A stretch of 16,211 nt of DNA from Ilumatobacteraceae bacterium (GCA_023257035.1 JALRDI010000261.1:1-16211), one strand, 5' to 3'; shown: positions 7,525-15,758, numbered from the stretch's first letter. Made by a program: numbers and translations. Notes: a model not told the origin generated them from the letters alone.

Positions 7525-8330
7525 TACAACTCCCCTAGGAGCTGCGGTAGCGCATCGCGTAAACATGGCGACTCGTGCCACACGGAAACGTCGACGGCAT
7601 CAGGCGCAACACCACTAGAAACCGCGAGAAAATTGCAGCCAAGGCGAGCAGCAAATCGGCCATCAGTCGTGTAACGGTCACCGACCATCACCGCTGCTGT
7701 GGGTTCAAATGTGCCGATCTGTTGGCGTAGCGCCGCTGCCATTGGTTCGTGCGGCTTCCCTGCGAGCTGAGCCACTTGACCTGACGCCGCTTCAACTGCC
7801 GCCAAGATCGCTCCGCCTCCTGGAGCCTCTCCAGAGACGGTTGGAAATGTCGCATCCGAATTTGTTCCGATAAGGCGTGCTCCCATGCGCACTGCACGTG
7901 ACGCCCGATGAAGTCTCTCATAGTCAAAATCGGTATGTAGACCAACGATCACTGTGTCAACTGGCACTTCTTGCACATCGGTAGAATTTGACACGGCGAT
8001 AGCACCAACCGCCGTGACAGCCTCTTTGACTCCTGGTCCTCCACAGATAAGGACGCGCTCACCTTCATGAAGCATCGAAGCTGCTGCTTGTGCGCTGGTA
8101 ATTATCTGATCCTGATGATCGATACCAGCCCGCTGAAGTCGCTCCAGATAATGAGAAGGCGGTCGATTTGAGTTATTCGTGACAAACCAAATCGACACCC
8201 CTCGTCGATGCAGTTCCGAGAGTGCCGTCGCGGATCCTTCAATCATCTGGTTTCCACTCCACACCACGCCGTCGAGATCGCATATCAGGTGCTGGAGTTT
8301 CGCCACGCAACTTGTGTAGCACGGAAACAT
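7524..8330 (-). CDS. HAD-superfamily subclass IIA phosphatase (NagD/phosphoglycolate phosphatase-like)
   Basis: The 268-residue protein has all HAD motifs: DLDGV at 18-22 (nucleophile Asp18, acid Asp20), TNNS at 51-54, Lys192 in AGKPH, and GDRYTTD at 217-223 with two acidic residues. TNSDATFP at 156-163 is the signature of subclass IIA with its large C2 cap. Members dephosphorylate small phosphate esters such as nucleotides, phosphoglycolate or glycerol phosphate; the substrate cannot be read from sequence. The mycobacterial locus has a HAD protein in the same place before tlyA. I chose the ATG at 8330, which has AGGA about 6 bases upstream; a GTG at 8306 would start closer to the first motif, and an open frame continues upstream to 8615, but that extension lies opposite DUF1015 coding sequence and looks spurious. 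It heads the minus-strand run and diverges from the DUF1015 gene. Confidence 0.88.
   Translation of the reverse strand: MFPCYTSCVAKLQHLICDLDGVVWSGNQMIEGSATALSELHRRGVSIWFVTNNSNRPPSHYLERLQRAGIDHQDQIITSAQAAASMLHEGERVLICGGPGVKEAVTAVGAIAVSNSTDVQEVPVDTVIVGLHTDFDYERLHRASRAVRMGARLIGTNSDATFPTVSGEAPGGGAILAAVEAASGQVAQLAGKPHEPMAAALRQQIGTFEPTAAVMVGDRYTTDGRFAARLGCNFLAVSSGVAPDAVDVSVWHESPCLRDALPQLLGEL
7530..7535 (-). promoter_or_regulatory. Ribosome binding site for tlyA
   Basis: The minus strand reads GGGGAG, then 5 bases, then ATG. It sits inside the last codons of the HAD gene and fixes the tlyA start at 7524. Confidence 0.6.
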
Positions 8331-8364
8331 GGGAATTCCTGCCTTTACGTGGCAGAGTTGGTGT
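8331..8364. promoter_or_regulatory. Divergent intergenic region between the HAD and DUF1015 genes
   Basis: Only 34 bases separate the two chosen start codons, so at least one promoter must extend into the opposite coding region. The gap contains the 8-base palindrome GGAATTCC (8332-8339) and an inverted repeat CTGCC-N7-GGCAG (8339-8355), which could be an operator or chance. For the minus strand, TTGGCA (8366-8371) and TAAAGG (8342-8347) with an 18-base spacer form a weak -35/-10 candidate. I saw no convincing plus-strand promoter. Confidence 0.35.
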
Positions 8365-9549
8365 ATGCCAATGTTCGCTCCTTTCTTGGGTTTGAGATTT
8401 CCAACCGAACTTCTCGAGGAGTCGGTCGCACCTCCATATGACGTGTTGAGTGCTAATGAGGTCGCCACGCTTCGTGCATCCTCACCGTCGAATGTGACGT
8501 GGATTGATGTGCCACAAGTAAACGATGGACCAAATCCATATGAGATCGCTGCGAACAAGATGGCCGAATGGCTATCGGCAGGAGTGCTTGTGAAAGATGA
8601 TGAACCATCCTTCACGATTTACCGAATGACATTTACAGATGAAACTGGTGTTGTGCGCACCATCAGTGGTGTTATCGGCGCATTAGAGGTGGTTGAGGAT
8701 CAGGCAGGAGGAGTGCTTCCTCACGAACGAACAACTCCAAAAGCAAGCACTGATCGACTAGATCTGACGATCGCCACTCACGCCAACCTCTCACCAATTT
8801 GGGGTCTCTCGCGAGCGCACGGATTAAGTGATGCATTGAGTGCTCCAGGTGAAGTTCTGGGTCGTCTCACCATCGACGGCGTCACCCACACTGTTGAGCG
8901 GGTATCTGACCAGAAGCGTATTGATGAAATTCAGCGCCTCGTGGAATCCGCTGATGTACTGATCGCTGATGGCCATCATCGCTATGGCGTCGCCCGCCAG
9001 TTTCGGAAATATGCCCAGGACAGCGAACCGCAGATCGCAGATCAAGCTGCAACGACAATGGTTTTTGTCAACGAGATGAGCCCAGAGCAATTGGCGGTCG
9101 CTGCGATTCATCGCCTGTATACAGACGTCGACATCAACGCCTTACGTGACACGCTGTTGCAGTCGTACAACATCATTGCTGAAGCCCCAGCAGATGAGCA
9201 CGTCCTCCAACTGATGGCTGACAACTCGGCGATTGCCCTCGTATCAGGGAAGAGCAACGTTGAGCTGCTCGTGCCCCATCCGGACGCGGATCTCGGCGAC
9301 CGTGACCTCGATGGCGCTCGACTCGAGACCGCTCTCAAATCAATTTCTCACTCTGTCAATTACCAACATGGGGTCTCCAACGTAGTGTCTGCCGTTAGTT
9401 CTGGTCAGGCCTCTGCCGGGATCCTTATTCGGCCAGTCCCGTTCGAGGAGATCATCCGAACAGCTGAGCGAGGCGACCTGATGCCGCCAAAATCAACATT
9501 CTTTACACCGAAGCTACTTACAGGCCTTGTTATCAGGCGAATGGGCTAA
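8365..9549 (+). CDS. DUF1015 family protein
   Basis: The 394-residue soluble protein has the family's conserved blocks in order: an N-terminal APFLGLRF and PPYDV (23-27), LPHERT (118-123), IADGHHRY (200-207) and the C-terminal MPPKSTFFTPKLLTG (373-387). It is intact and of normal length. The biochemical role of the family is not firmly known to me. The GHHRY motif resembles the ParB/SerK fold family, and DUF1015 genes are found beside serine-biosynthesis genes in clostridia, so a small-molecule kinase such as a serine kinase is a reasonable hypothesis but not shown here. I chose the ATG at 8365 (MPMF) because homologues begin just before the PF-GLR motif; 8371 is an alternative, and an ATG at 8329 would overlap the HAD start. 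It is the only complete plus-strand gene and its stop overlaps the aldolase stop. Confidence 0.88.
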   Translation: MPMFAPFLGLRFPTELLEESVAPPYDVLSANEVATLRASSPSNVTWIDVPQVNDGPNPYEIAANKMAEWLSAGVLVKDDEPSFTIYRMTFTDETGVVRTISGVIGALEVVEDQAGGVLPHERTTPKASTDRLDLTIATHANLSPIWGLSRAHGLSDALSAPGEVLGRLTIDGVTHTVERVSDQKRIDEIQRLVESADVLIADGHHRYGVARQFRKYAQDSEPQIADQAATTMVFVNEMSPEQLAVAAIHRLYTDVDINALRDTLLQSYNIIAEAPADEHVLQLMADNSAIALVSGKSNVELLVPHPDADLGDRDLDGARLETALKSISHSVNYQHGVSNVVSAVSSGQASAGILIRPVPFEEIIRTAERGDLMPPKSTFFTPKLLTGLVIRRMG

Positions 9550-10433
9550 CTGCGTGATGCTTGATAAATACCTTCGATCGAGGCATCGAGCATCGAGTTA
9601 AATTCTTCGTCAGTCTGATGAGATTGCAGGCCCTCGGTAAGTGCTCGCGAGAAACTCGCAATGACGCCCTTGTTTCGGCTCAAACGATCGTTCGCCTCTT
9701 GTCTGCTGTAGCCACCGGAGAGCGCGACGACCCGAGCTACCGCAGGGTGTTCAACAAAATCGTCATACAGCCCATCAACCTCAGGAAGCGTTAACTTCAG
9801 CATCACAGGCGACGCTGGATCAACCTGTGCGAGTCCGTCCAAGATGGCAGCCTTGAGAAGATTTTCCGCTCCCGCCTTGTCTGGAGCGTGGATGTCAACC
9901 TCGGGTTCAATAATTGGCACCAATCCGGCCGCGCAAATTTGCGCTCCAACTTCAAACTGTTGATCAACCACTGCAGACACACCGTTGCTGTCGGCGTGAG
10001 CAATTACAGAACGCATCTTGGTTCCGAAGATTCCAGCGTTAACCGCTCGGTCCAAAAGTGCATCTAGGTCAGGCATCGGCTTCATCACTTGCGCGCCATT
10101 AGCGACATCTGCAAGACCCTTGTCGATCTTCAGAAACGGAACTACACGCTTTTGCTCCCATAGATACGAAGCCGTTGAGCGTCCATCAACCTGACGGTCC
10201 ATCGTCATTTCAAAAAGAATTGCTCCGAGCACACGTTCGCCCGAAAACGCTGGCGACATCATGATTCGAGATCTCATAGCATGCATGAGATCGAACATCT
10301 CTTCATCATTTGACCACGATCCATCAGCGATGCCGTAAAGACCCAACGCTTTAGGCGTACTTCCGCCGCTTTGGTCGAGGGCTGCGATAAAGCCGTCGTC
10401 GTTACGAACGCGTTGTAGTTGTTCCTGATTCAT
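9546..10433 (-). CDS. fda: Class I fructose-bisphosphate aldolase
   Basis: The enzyme reversibly cleaves fructose 1,6-bisphosphate to dihydroxyacetone phosphate and glyceraldehyde 3-phosphate in glycolysis and gluconeogenesis. The 295-residue protein has the bacterial class I pattern: LDQSGGSTPKAL at 19-30, FLKIDKGLA at 100-108, GTKMRSVI at 137-144, IIEPEVDI at 174-181 and the predicted Schiff-base Lys213 in MLKLTLPE; SGGYSR at 239-244 should bind phosphate. There is no zinc-ligand pattern of class II enzymes. The ATG at 10433 has AGGAG 5 bases upstream; in-frame starts up to 10493 would overlap aspS. It lies 22 bases behind aspS and is probably the last gene of that run. Class I aldolase of this short type is better known from staphylococci; many actinobacteria use class II. 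Confidence 0.92.
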   Translation of the reverse strand: MNQEQLQRVRNDDGFIAALDQSGGSTPKALGLYGIADGSWSNDEEMFDLMHAMRSRIMMSPAFSGERVLGAILFEMTMDRQVDGRSTASYLWEQKRVVPFLKIDKGLADVANGAQVMKPMPDLDALLDRAVNAGIFGTKMRSVIAHADSNGVSAVVDQQFEVGAQICAAGLVPIIEPEVDIHAPDKAGAENLLKAAILDGLAQVDPASPVMLKLTLPEVDGLYDDFVEHPAVARVVALSGGYSRQEANDRLSRNKGVIASFSRALTEGLQSHQTDEEFNSMLDASIEGIYQASRS

Positions 10434-10438
10434 GTTCA

Positions 10439-10443
10439 CTCCT
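10439..10443 (-). promoter_or_regulatory. Ribosome binding site for the class I aldolase
   Basis: The minus strand reads AGGAG, then 5 bases, then ATG, inside the 22-base gap after aspS. It sets the aldolase start at 10433. Confidence 0.65.
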
Positions 10444-10455
10444 GTCATATCTGAA

Positions 10456-12219
10456 TCAATCAGCTTTCGGAAGCACCCGTAATCCAAGATCATTCAGCAC
10501 AGTTGACTCCACCGGTAGAGGTGATTTTGTCATAGGGTCAGCGCCGCTTTGGGTTTTTGGATACGCGATCACTTCGCGGATGTTGTCCTCCCCAGCAAGA
10601 ATCGCCGTCAGACGGTCGAGCCCGAACGCGAATCCTCCATGCGGTGGTGCTCCATAATCGAATGGACGAAGGAAGAAACCGAATTTATTATCCGCTTCTT
10701 CCTCGGTGATACCTAATGCAGCAAACACACGGCGTTGTAGCCCTGGTTCGTGAATTCGGATCGAACCAGAACCGAGCTCCCAGCCATTCAGCACCAGGTC
10801 GTACGCGATTGAACGCACCGAGAGAGGGTCAGATTCAATCCGATCCACATCGTCTGGATGAGGCCTCGTGAACGGGTGATGTCCTGGGCGTGGATTTCCG
10901 CTTACTGGATCCACACCGACGAAGAGCGGGAACTCCACCACCCACACATAACGGTAAGGACCCTCATGGACAGGCGGTCGACCAAGATCGTTCCGCAACG
11001 TTCCGAGGACTTCGCATGTTGTTGCCCATTCATCGGCGACGATGAGAATGAGGTCACCCTCGGATGCCTGCATCAGGCTTCGTACGAAATCCGATTCATT
11101 CTCACTCAAGAACTTGGCGACAGGTGAATCGAAGCCTTCTGACGTTACTTTGAGCCATACGAGACCCTTCGCCCCGATTCCTTTTGCTCGGTCGGTGAGT
11201 TTGTCGAGTTGATTCCGGCCGAACTCTGAAGCTGCGCTTTCAACACGTATTCCCTTGATCGACTCTGCGCCTGCGAAGGCTTTGAACTCCGTCTTGGCGA
11301 ATACATCGGTGAGTTCAACAAGTTCCATACCGAATCTAAGGTCGGGCTTGTCAACGCCGAACCGATTCATTGCGTCGTGCCATGTGATTCGCTCAATCGC
11401 AGGTGGTCGCTCTCCCAACACAGCTTCGGCAGCCGAAAGCACCGCATCACCAACAGCGTCAAGAACGTCGTCCTGGTTCACGAACGACATCTCCATATCG
11501 AGTTGCATGAACTCGTACTGTCGATCGGCGCGAAGATCTTCATCACGAAGGCATCGAGCAATCTGGTAGTACCGGTCTGTGCCTCCCACCATCAACAACT
11601 GCTTAAACAACTGTGGTGATTGAGGGAGTGCGTAGAACTCACCAGGCGATTTCCGGCTTGGTACGAGGAACTCACGTGCACCTTCAGGTGTCGACGGCAC
11701 GAGCATGGGTGTCTCCACCTCAACAAACCCCTGTCGTTCCATTGAGGTTCTCACTGCACTATTCACCTTTGCGCGGACGCGAAGATTTCTCTGCATTCTC
11801 GTGCGTCGAAGGTCGAGGTACCGATATTGAAGCCGCACATTTTCATCTACGTCATTTGCGCGGTCATCAATAGAGAACGGTGGCGGATCGGCTCGGCGCA
11901 GGATCTCTACCTCGCAGTCGCCGATTTCGATCTCGCCTGTAGGAAGTGAATCGTTAACAGTGCCTTCAGGACGGGCGCGAACCACACCGGTAATGCGAAC
12001 CACGTATTCCGATCGAACGTCAACGTTGTTAGTGATGACGCACTGCAACAAACCGCTGTGATCGCGACGGTCAACAAAGGCGAGGTGTTCGCCATGTTCG
12101 CGCCGACGGCCAACCCAGCCACACACTGCAACCTCAGTGCCAATGTCAGCCGCTCTCAGGTCGCCACAGAGGTGCGAACGCATCGTGGTCGCGCCAAAGC
12201 CTTGTGTGGGGGATGTCAT
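10456..12219 (-). CDS. aspS: Aspartyl-tRNA synthetase, predicted non-discriminating (Asp/Asn)
   Basis: This class II synthetase charges tRNA-Asp with aspartate. The 587-residue protein has an N-terminal OB-fold anticodon domain (about 13-110), a class II core, a bacterial GAD insertion (about 295-430) and motif 3 (GFAFGLDRL, 529-537). Motif 2 is RCLRDEDLRADRQYEF at 222-237; Tyr stands where most family members have Pro (RQPEF). In the anticodon domain RRREHG carries His42, and RPEGTVN carries Gly85; His and Gly at these places mark enzymes that also charge tRNA-Asn, whereas the E. coli enzyme has RRRDLG. This predicts amidation of Asp-tRNA-Asn by GatCAB. The ATG at 12219 overlaps the hisS stop (TAATG) and has GGAG about 7 bases upstream; an ATG at 12183, where many AspRS proteins begin (MRSHLCG), is the alternative. 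Confidence 0.95.
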   Translation of the reverse strand: MTSPTQGFGATTMRSHLCGDLRAADIGTEVAVCGWVGRRREHGEHLAFVDRRDHSGLLQCVITNNVDVRSEYVVRITGVVRARPEGTVNDSLPTGEIEIGDCEVEILRRADPPPFSIDDRANDVDENVRLQYRYLDLRRTRMQRNLRVRAKVNSAVRTSMERQGFVEVETPMLVPSTPEGAREFLVPSRKSPGEFYALPQSPQLFKQLLMVGGTDRYYQIARCLRDEDLRADRQYEFMQLDMEMSFVNQDDVLDAVGDAVLSAAEAVLGERPPAIERITWHDAMNRFGVDKPDLRFGMELVELTDVFAKTEFKAFAGAESIKGIRVESAASEFGRNQLDKLTDRAKGIGAKGLVWLKVTSEGFDSPVAKFLSENESDFVRSLMQASEGDLILIVADEWATTCEVLGTLRNDLGRPPVHEGPYRYVWVVEFPLFVGVDPVSGNPRPGHHPFTRPHPDDVDRIESDPLSVRSIAYDLVLNGWELGSGSIRIHEPGLQRRVFAALGITEEEADNKFGFFLRPFDYGAPPHGGFAFGLDRLTAILAGEDNIREVIAYPKTQSGADPMTKSPLPVESTVLNDLGLRVLPKAD

Positions 12220-13490
12220 TACTCTGCTCCTTGCAAAGACGATAGATATGTACTCAGTGTGGCCAGCAATTCGTTCCTTGGCACCGAAATCTGTTCAGCA
12301 TCTGATCGAAGATCTCGAATGAGCGCGGTATTCGAGGCTCGCTCATCCTCACCGATGAGTATTGCGAAGCGGGCACCGCTTCTATTCGCCGCTTTCATTT
12401 GGGCCTTCATGCTTCGACTGTCCCAACTGCGTTCCGTTCGAATTCCAGATGATCTCAATTCGGAGCAGATCAACAGCGCATCACTGCCGTCGCAGACGTC
12501 AACGACGAACACATCGGCGTGTTGTGCGGGCGCCGGAAACACGCCTTCGTCGTCACAGGCGAGCAGCGTTCTGTCGAGCCCGATCGCGAAACCGACACCC
12601 GGAGTGTCTGGACCTCCAAGATCAGCCACCAAACCGTTATAACGACCGCCTCCACCCAATGCATTTTGGGCCGAATCAAGGGTGCCGCCTCGATATTCGA
12701 AGGTTGTACCTCGGTAGTAATCAAGGCCTCGGACGAGCTTGAGATCAACTGAAAACGGAACCCCTACCGTTGACAACCCGTTACAAAACGTCTCGAAATG
12801 AGCAGCCGCTCCATCAGACCAGAAACTGTTAATGAGAGGTGCTTCAGCGATTACACCTTGATCTTGCGTACGTTTGCTGTCGAGTACGCGCAACGGGTTC
12901 CTTGACAGTGTTTGCTGCGATTCTGGGGACAATTCGTCTAAACGTTCGTTGAAATAGCTCGCTAGAGCTGCGACGTAGGCGGCACGGTCCTCTGGTTCCC
13001 CAAGGGAATTGACTGCAAGGTCAACCTGTTGCAACCCGAGAGAAGAGAAGAAGATCCAGCCGAGTTGTACAACTTCAACGTCGACATATGGGTCAAGTGA
13101 GCCAAGAACCTCGACACCAACCTGATCAAACTGCCGATATCGGCCCCGTTGTGGCTTCTCATAACGAAAATTAGGTCCCGAGTACCACGCCTTGAACGGT
13201 GTGGTCGGGCGATGTTCAACAAAGCTTCGGCAAATACTTGCGGTCTGCTCTGGGCGAAGCGCAACATGCCGCTCCCCCTTGTCCACAAAGTCGTACATCT
13301 CCTTGGTAACGACATCAGTCGCCTCGCCCAGTCGGGTAAATACGCCAATGTCTTCCAGTAGAGGTGGAATGACAAGTTCGTATCCAGCAGCGCTCACTGT
13401 GCTCTCGAATACATCGACAAAACGACGCCACCGCAACGATTCGGGCGCGGTGATGTCTCGCATACCTGGGCTTGTGCTGAAATCGGGCAC
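12219..13490 (-). CDS. hisS: Histidyl-tRNA synthetase
   Basis: This class IIa synthetase charges tRNA-His. The 423-residue protein has SPGMRDITAPE near the N-terminus, motif 1 around GYELVIPPLLE (36-46), motif 2 in FRYEKPQRGRYRQFDQ (108-123), the histidine-specific LVRGLDYYRGTTFE near 252-265 with the key Arg254, motif 3 in GVGFAIGLDR (298-307), and a C-terminal anticodon-binding domain from about 325. It is complete and is not a HisZ paralogue, because the histidine-A motif and the anticodon domain are intact. The GTG at 13490 is the only possible start, since the frame closes four codons upstream. It lies 42 bases behind rel, a common actinobacterial and firmicute neighbourhood, and directly overlaps aspS. 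Confidence 0.95.
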   Translation of the reverse strand: MPDFSTSPGMRDITAPESLRWRRFVDVFESTVSAAGYELVIPPLLEDIGVFTRLGEATDVVTKEMYDFVDKGERHVALRPEQTASICRSFVEHRPTTPFKAWYSGPNFRYEKPQRGRYRQFDQVGVEVLGSLDPYVDVEVVQLGWIFFSSLGLQQVDLAVNSLGEPEDRAAYVAALASYFNERLDELSPESQQTLSRNPLRVLDSKRTQDQGVIAEAPLINSFWSDGAAAHFETFCNGLSTVGVPFSVDLKLVRGLDYYRGTTFEYRGGTLDSAQNALGGGGRYNGLVADLGGPDTPGVGFAIGLDRTLLACDDEGVFPAPAQHADVFVVDVCDGSDALLICSELRSSGIRTERSWDSRSMKAQMKAANRSGARFAILIGEDERASNTALIRDLRSDAEQISVPRNELLATLSTYLSSLQGAE

Positions 13491-13532
13491 GTGGCGAGGT
13501 TACCGGCCTCAAACAACTCCTGCGGTGATCAT

Positions 13533-15758
13533 TCAGGAGTTCCCGTCCGACGCCCCGCCGGGAACAATTCTGTACGCGTCATACACCGAGTTGATTGACT
13601 TTATGCGATGAATGACCGTGTGCAACTGCGTAGCATTCGACAACTCAAAGCCGAACCGCATCTTTGCGACTCGGTCATCACCGGTGAGCGTCTCGCAGGA
13701 CACGATGTTGACGTGATGATCCCCAAGCGCATTTGCAACGTCACGCAGCAGGTTTGTGCGGTCAAGGGCGACAACCTCAACTCCGGCGTTGACGACTGTC
13801 TGTTGACGATCAGAGTCCCAGTCGACGTCAATTAATCGTGCTGATTGTTCTTCGCTCAGACCGAGTGCGTTCGCACAGTCAGATCGGTGAACACTGATGC
13901 CACGACCACGAGTCACAAACCCGACAATTGAGTCGCCAGGAACCGGCGTGCAACAACTCGCAAGACGAACCAGAAGGTCTTCAAGGCCTTCGACATGAAC
14001 ACCAGACTCGCTATCGCGGCGTAGACGGTGTCGAAGGATCTCCTCCGGAGGTGAGTCAGCCGCTTGATCAGGATGAAAAGCGTTCGACATTCGCAACGCA
14101 ACACTTCTCGCCGACTGATGTCCCTCCCCGATGGCTGCGAGGAAGTTGTCAAGATCACCTTGCGCGGTTTCTTCGACAATGCGCACGAACTCATCGTGTG
14201 TCCAGACCTGCTGTAACGGGACCCGTTCACGCTTGAACTCATAGGTGAGTTCGTCTCGACCATCGTCAATTGCGTCGAGGCGACGTTCACGGCTGAACCA
14301 CTGGCGAATCTTGTTTCGTGCCCGGGTCGATACGACGAACGTCAACCAATCTTGTGATGGTGAAGCATCTTCTGATTTCGAAGTCAGAATTTCGCAAGAG
14401 TCACCACTTGTCAAGGTGCTGTCAAGTGCAACGAGGCGCCCGTTCACCTTTGCGCCATAACACGCATGTCCAACTTCAGTGTGAACCGCGTAGGCAAAAT
14501 CGATCGGTGTTGACCCAATCGGCAGCGCAACAACTCGCCCATTGGGAGTAAAGACATAGACCTCGTCCTGATCGAGATCTGTTTTGAGCGTCTCCATGAA
14601 CTGAGAGGGATCGTCAACCTCGGCCTGCCAATCGACGAGTCGGTTGAGCCAATCAATGTCGCTCTCATCACCATCGCTCTTGTACGCCCAATGTGCGGCA
14701 ACGCCCCACTCGGCTCGGCGGTGCATTTCGTCGGTTCTAATCTGGACCTCCATCGGCCTCCCGTTTGCGCCAATGACTGTCGTATGGAGGCTCTGATACA
14801 GATTGAATTTCGGCATTGCGATGTAGTCCTTGAAACGTCCAACTACCGGTCGCCAATTGCCGTGAATACTGCCGAGTGCCGCGTAACAGTCCTTAACCGA
14901 TGGCGCGATGACTCGCACCGCAACAATGTCGAAAATGTCGTCGAAGTCACGACCTTTCACCACCATCTTTTCGTAAATGCTCCAGAGGTGTTTGCCGCGA
15001 CCGGTTACCTCGCACTGAACGCCTGCTTCTCCGAGCCTGGTACGAACAGTGGCAATGGCTTGGGCGACGTACACATCGCGCTCAGGAGTTCTTTCAGAAA
15101 CGAGGTGGTCTAACTCTGCGAAACGCTTTGGATGAAGTGCGGCAAATGACAGATCTTCAAGTTGTTGTCGCACCTCTTGAATGCCGAGCCGATGTGCCAA
15201 AGGCGCATAGATATCTAATGTTTCTTGGGCGATGCGATGCTGCCGCTCAGGTGACATCGACGCAATTGTTCTCATGTTGTGAAGCCGGTCTGCAAGCTTG
15301 ATGAGAAGAACGCGAAGGTCTTTTGCCATCGCTACCAGCATCTTGCGCATGGTGGCTGCTTGCTGCGCCTCCTTCGAGTCGAACTGGAGGCGATCAAGCT
15401 TGGTGACACCATCGACGATTTCTGCGACATCGTTACCAAAGTCTCTTCGAAGGTCGTCGAGAGAAAGTTCGGTGTCTTCCACCGCGTCATGAAGCAGGGC
15501 CGCGGCCAGGGAGATGTCGTCGAGACCGAATTCAGCAACGATTTTGGCAACTGCAAGTGGATGGTGAATGTAACTTTCACCACTCGAGCGCATCTGTGTG
15601 CCGTGAGCCTCAGATGCCACATCGTACGCCCGTGTAATCAATGCCGTTGACGCCTTCGGGTGATGCTTGCGGTACGACTCAAGTACAGGCGAGAGGTGCC
15701 CCTGCAGGTTCTGCTCACTCTGGCGGCGCCACGGAAGAACTCGGTCGACAGTTGCCAT
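13533..15758 (-). CDS. rel: Bifunctional (p)ppGpp synthetase/hydrolase, Rel/SpoT family
   Basis: This is the stringent-response enzyme. The 741-residue protein has an HD hydrolase domain with RSSGESYIHHP (57-67) and HDAVED (90-95), a synthetase domain with GRFKDYIAMPK (307-317), YQSLHTT (321-327) and EVQIRT (337-342), a TGS domain (about 398-460), a conserved Cys pair in SCCTPVPGD (601-609) and a C-terminal ACT domain (about 655-735). The hydrolase residues are intact and the synthetase loop has the RFKD form typical of bifunctional Rel enzymes rather than the acidic form of synthetase-only RelA, so both making and degrading (p)ppGpp is predicted. The ATG at 15758 lies 9 bases behind apt. The apt-rel-hisS order is familiar from actinobacteria and firmicutes. 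The 42 bases after the gene show no clear terminator, so read-through into hisS is likely. Confidence 0.95.
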   Translation of the reverse strand: MATVDRVLPWRRQSEQNLQGHLSPVLESYRKHHPKASTALITRAYDVASEAHGTQMRSSGESYIHHPLAVAKIVAEFGLDDISLAAALLHDAVEDTELSLDDLRRDFGNDVAEIVDGVTKLDRLQFDSKEAQQAATMRKMLVAMAKDLRVLLIKLADRLHNMRTIASMSPERQHRIAQETLDIYAPLAHRLGIQEVRQQLEDLSFAALHPKRFAELDHLVSERTPERDVYVAQAIATVRTRLGEAGVQCEVTGRGKHLWSIYEKMVVKGRDFDDIFDIVAVRVIAPSVKDCYAALGSIHGNWRPVVGRFKDYIAMPKFNLYQSLHTTVIGANGRPMEVQIRTDEMHRRAEWGVAAHWAYKSDGDESDIDWLNRLVDWQAEVDDPSQFMETLKTDLDQDEVYVFTPNGRVVALPIGSTPIDFAYAVHTEVGHACYGAKVNGRLVALDSTLTSGDSCEILTSKSEDASPSQDWLTFVVSTRARNKIRQWFSRERRLDAIDDGRDELTYEFKRERVPLQQVWTHDEFVRIVEETAQGDLDNFLAAIGEGHQSARSVALRMSNAFHPDQAADSPPEEILRHRLRRDSESGVHVEGLEDLLVRLASCCTPVPGDSIVGFVTRGRGISVHRSDCANALGLSEEQSARLIDVDWDSDRQQTVVNAGVEVVALDRTNLLRDVANALGDHHVNIVSCETLTGDDRVAKMRFGFELSNATQLHTVIHRIKSINSVYDAYRIVPGGASDGNS

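Noticed and set aside
7525..7581. Longer TlyA start at 7581
   Set aside because: It would add 19 residues inside the HAD gene, while a strong GGGGAG site and the S4 domain start support 7524.
8331..8615. N-terminal extension of the HAD protein by 95 residues
   Set aside because: The extension lies opposite the conserved N-terminus of DUF1015, has low-complexity Ser/Thr-rich sequence and is not part of the HAD fold; an ATG with AGGA is available at 8330.
12058..12642. A 194-codon open frame on the plus strand across the hisS-aspS junction
   Set aside because: It lies entirely opposite two well-supported synthetase genes, and its translation is Ser/Ala/Arg-rich with no recognisable motif, as expected for an antisense shadow.
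13491..13532. T-box, attenuator or terminator between rel and hisS
   Set aside because: The gap is only 42 bases, and I saw no stable hairpin, no T run and no T-box sequence.
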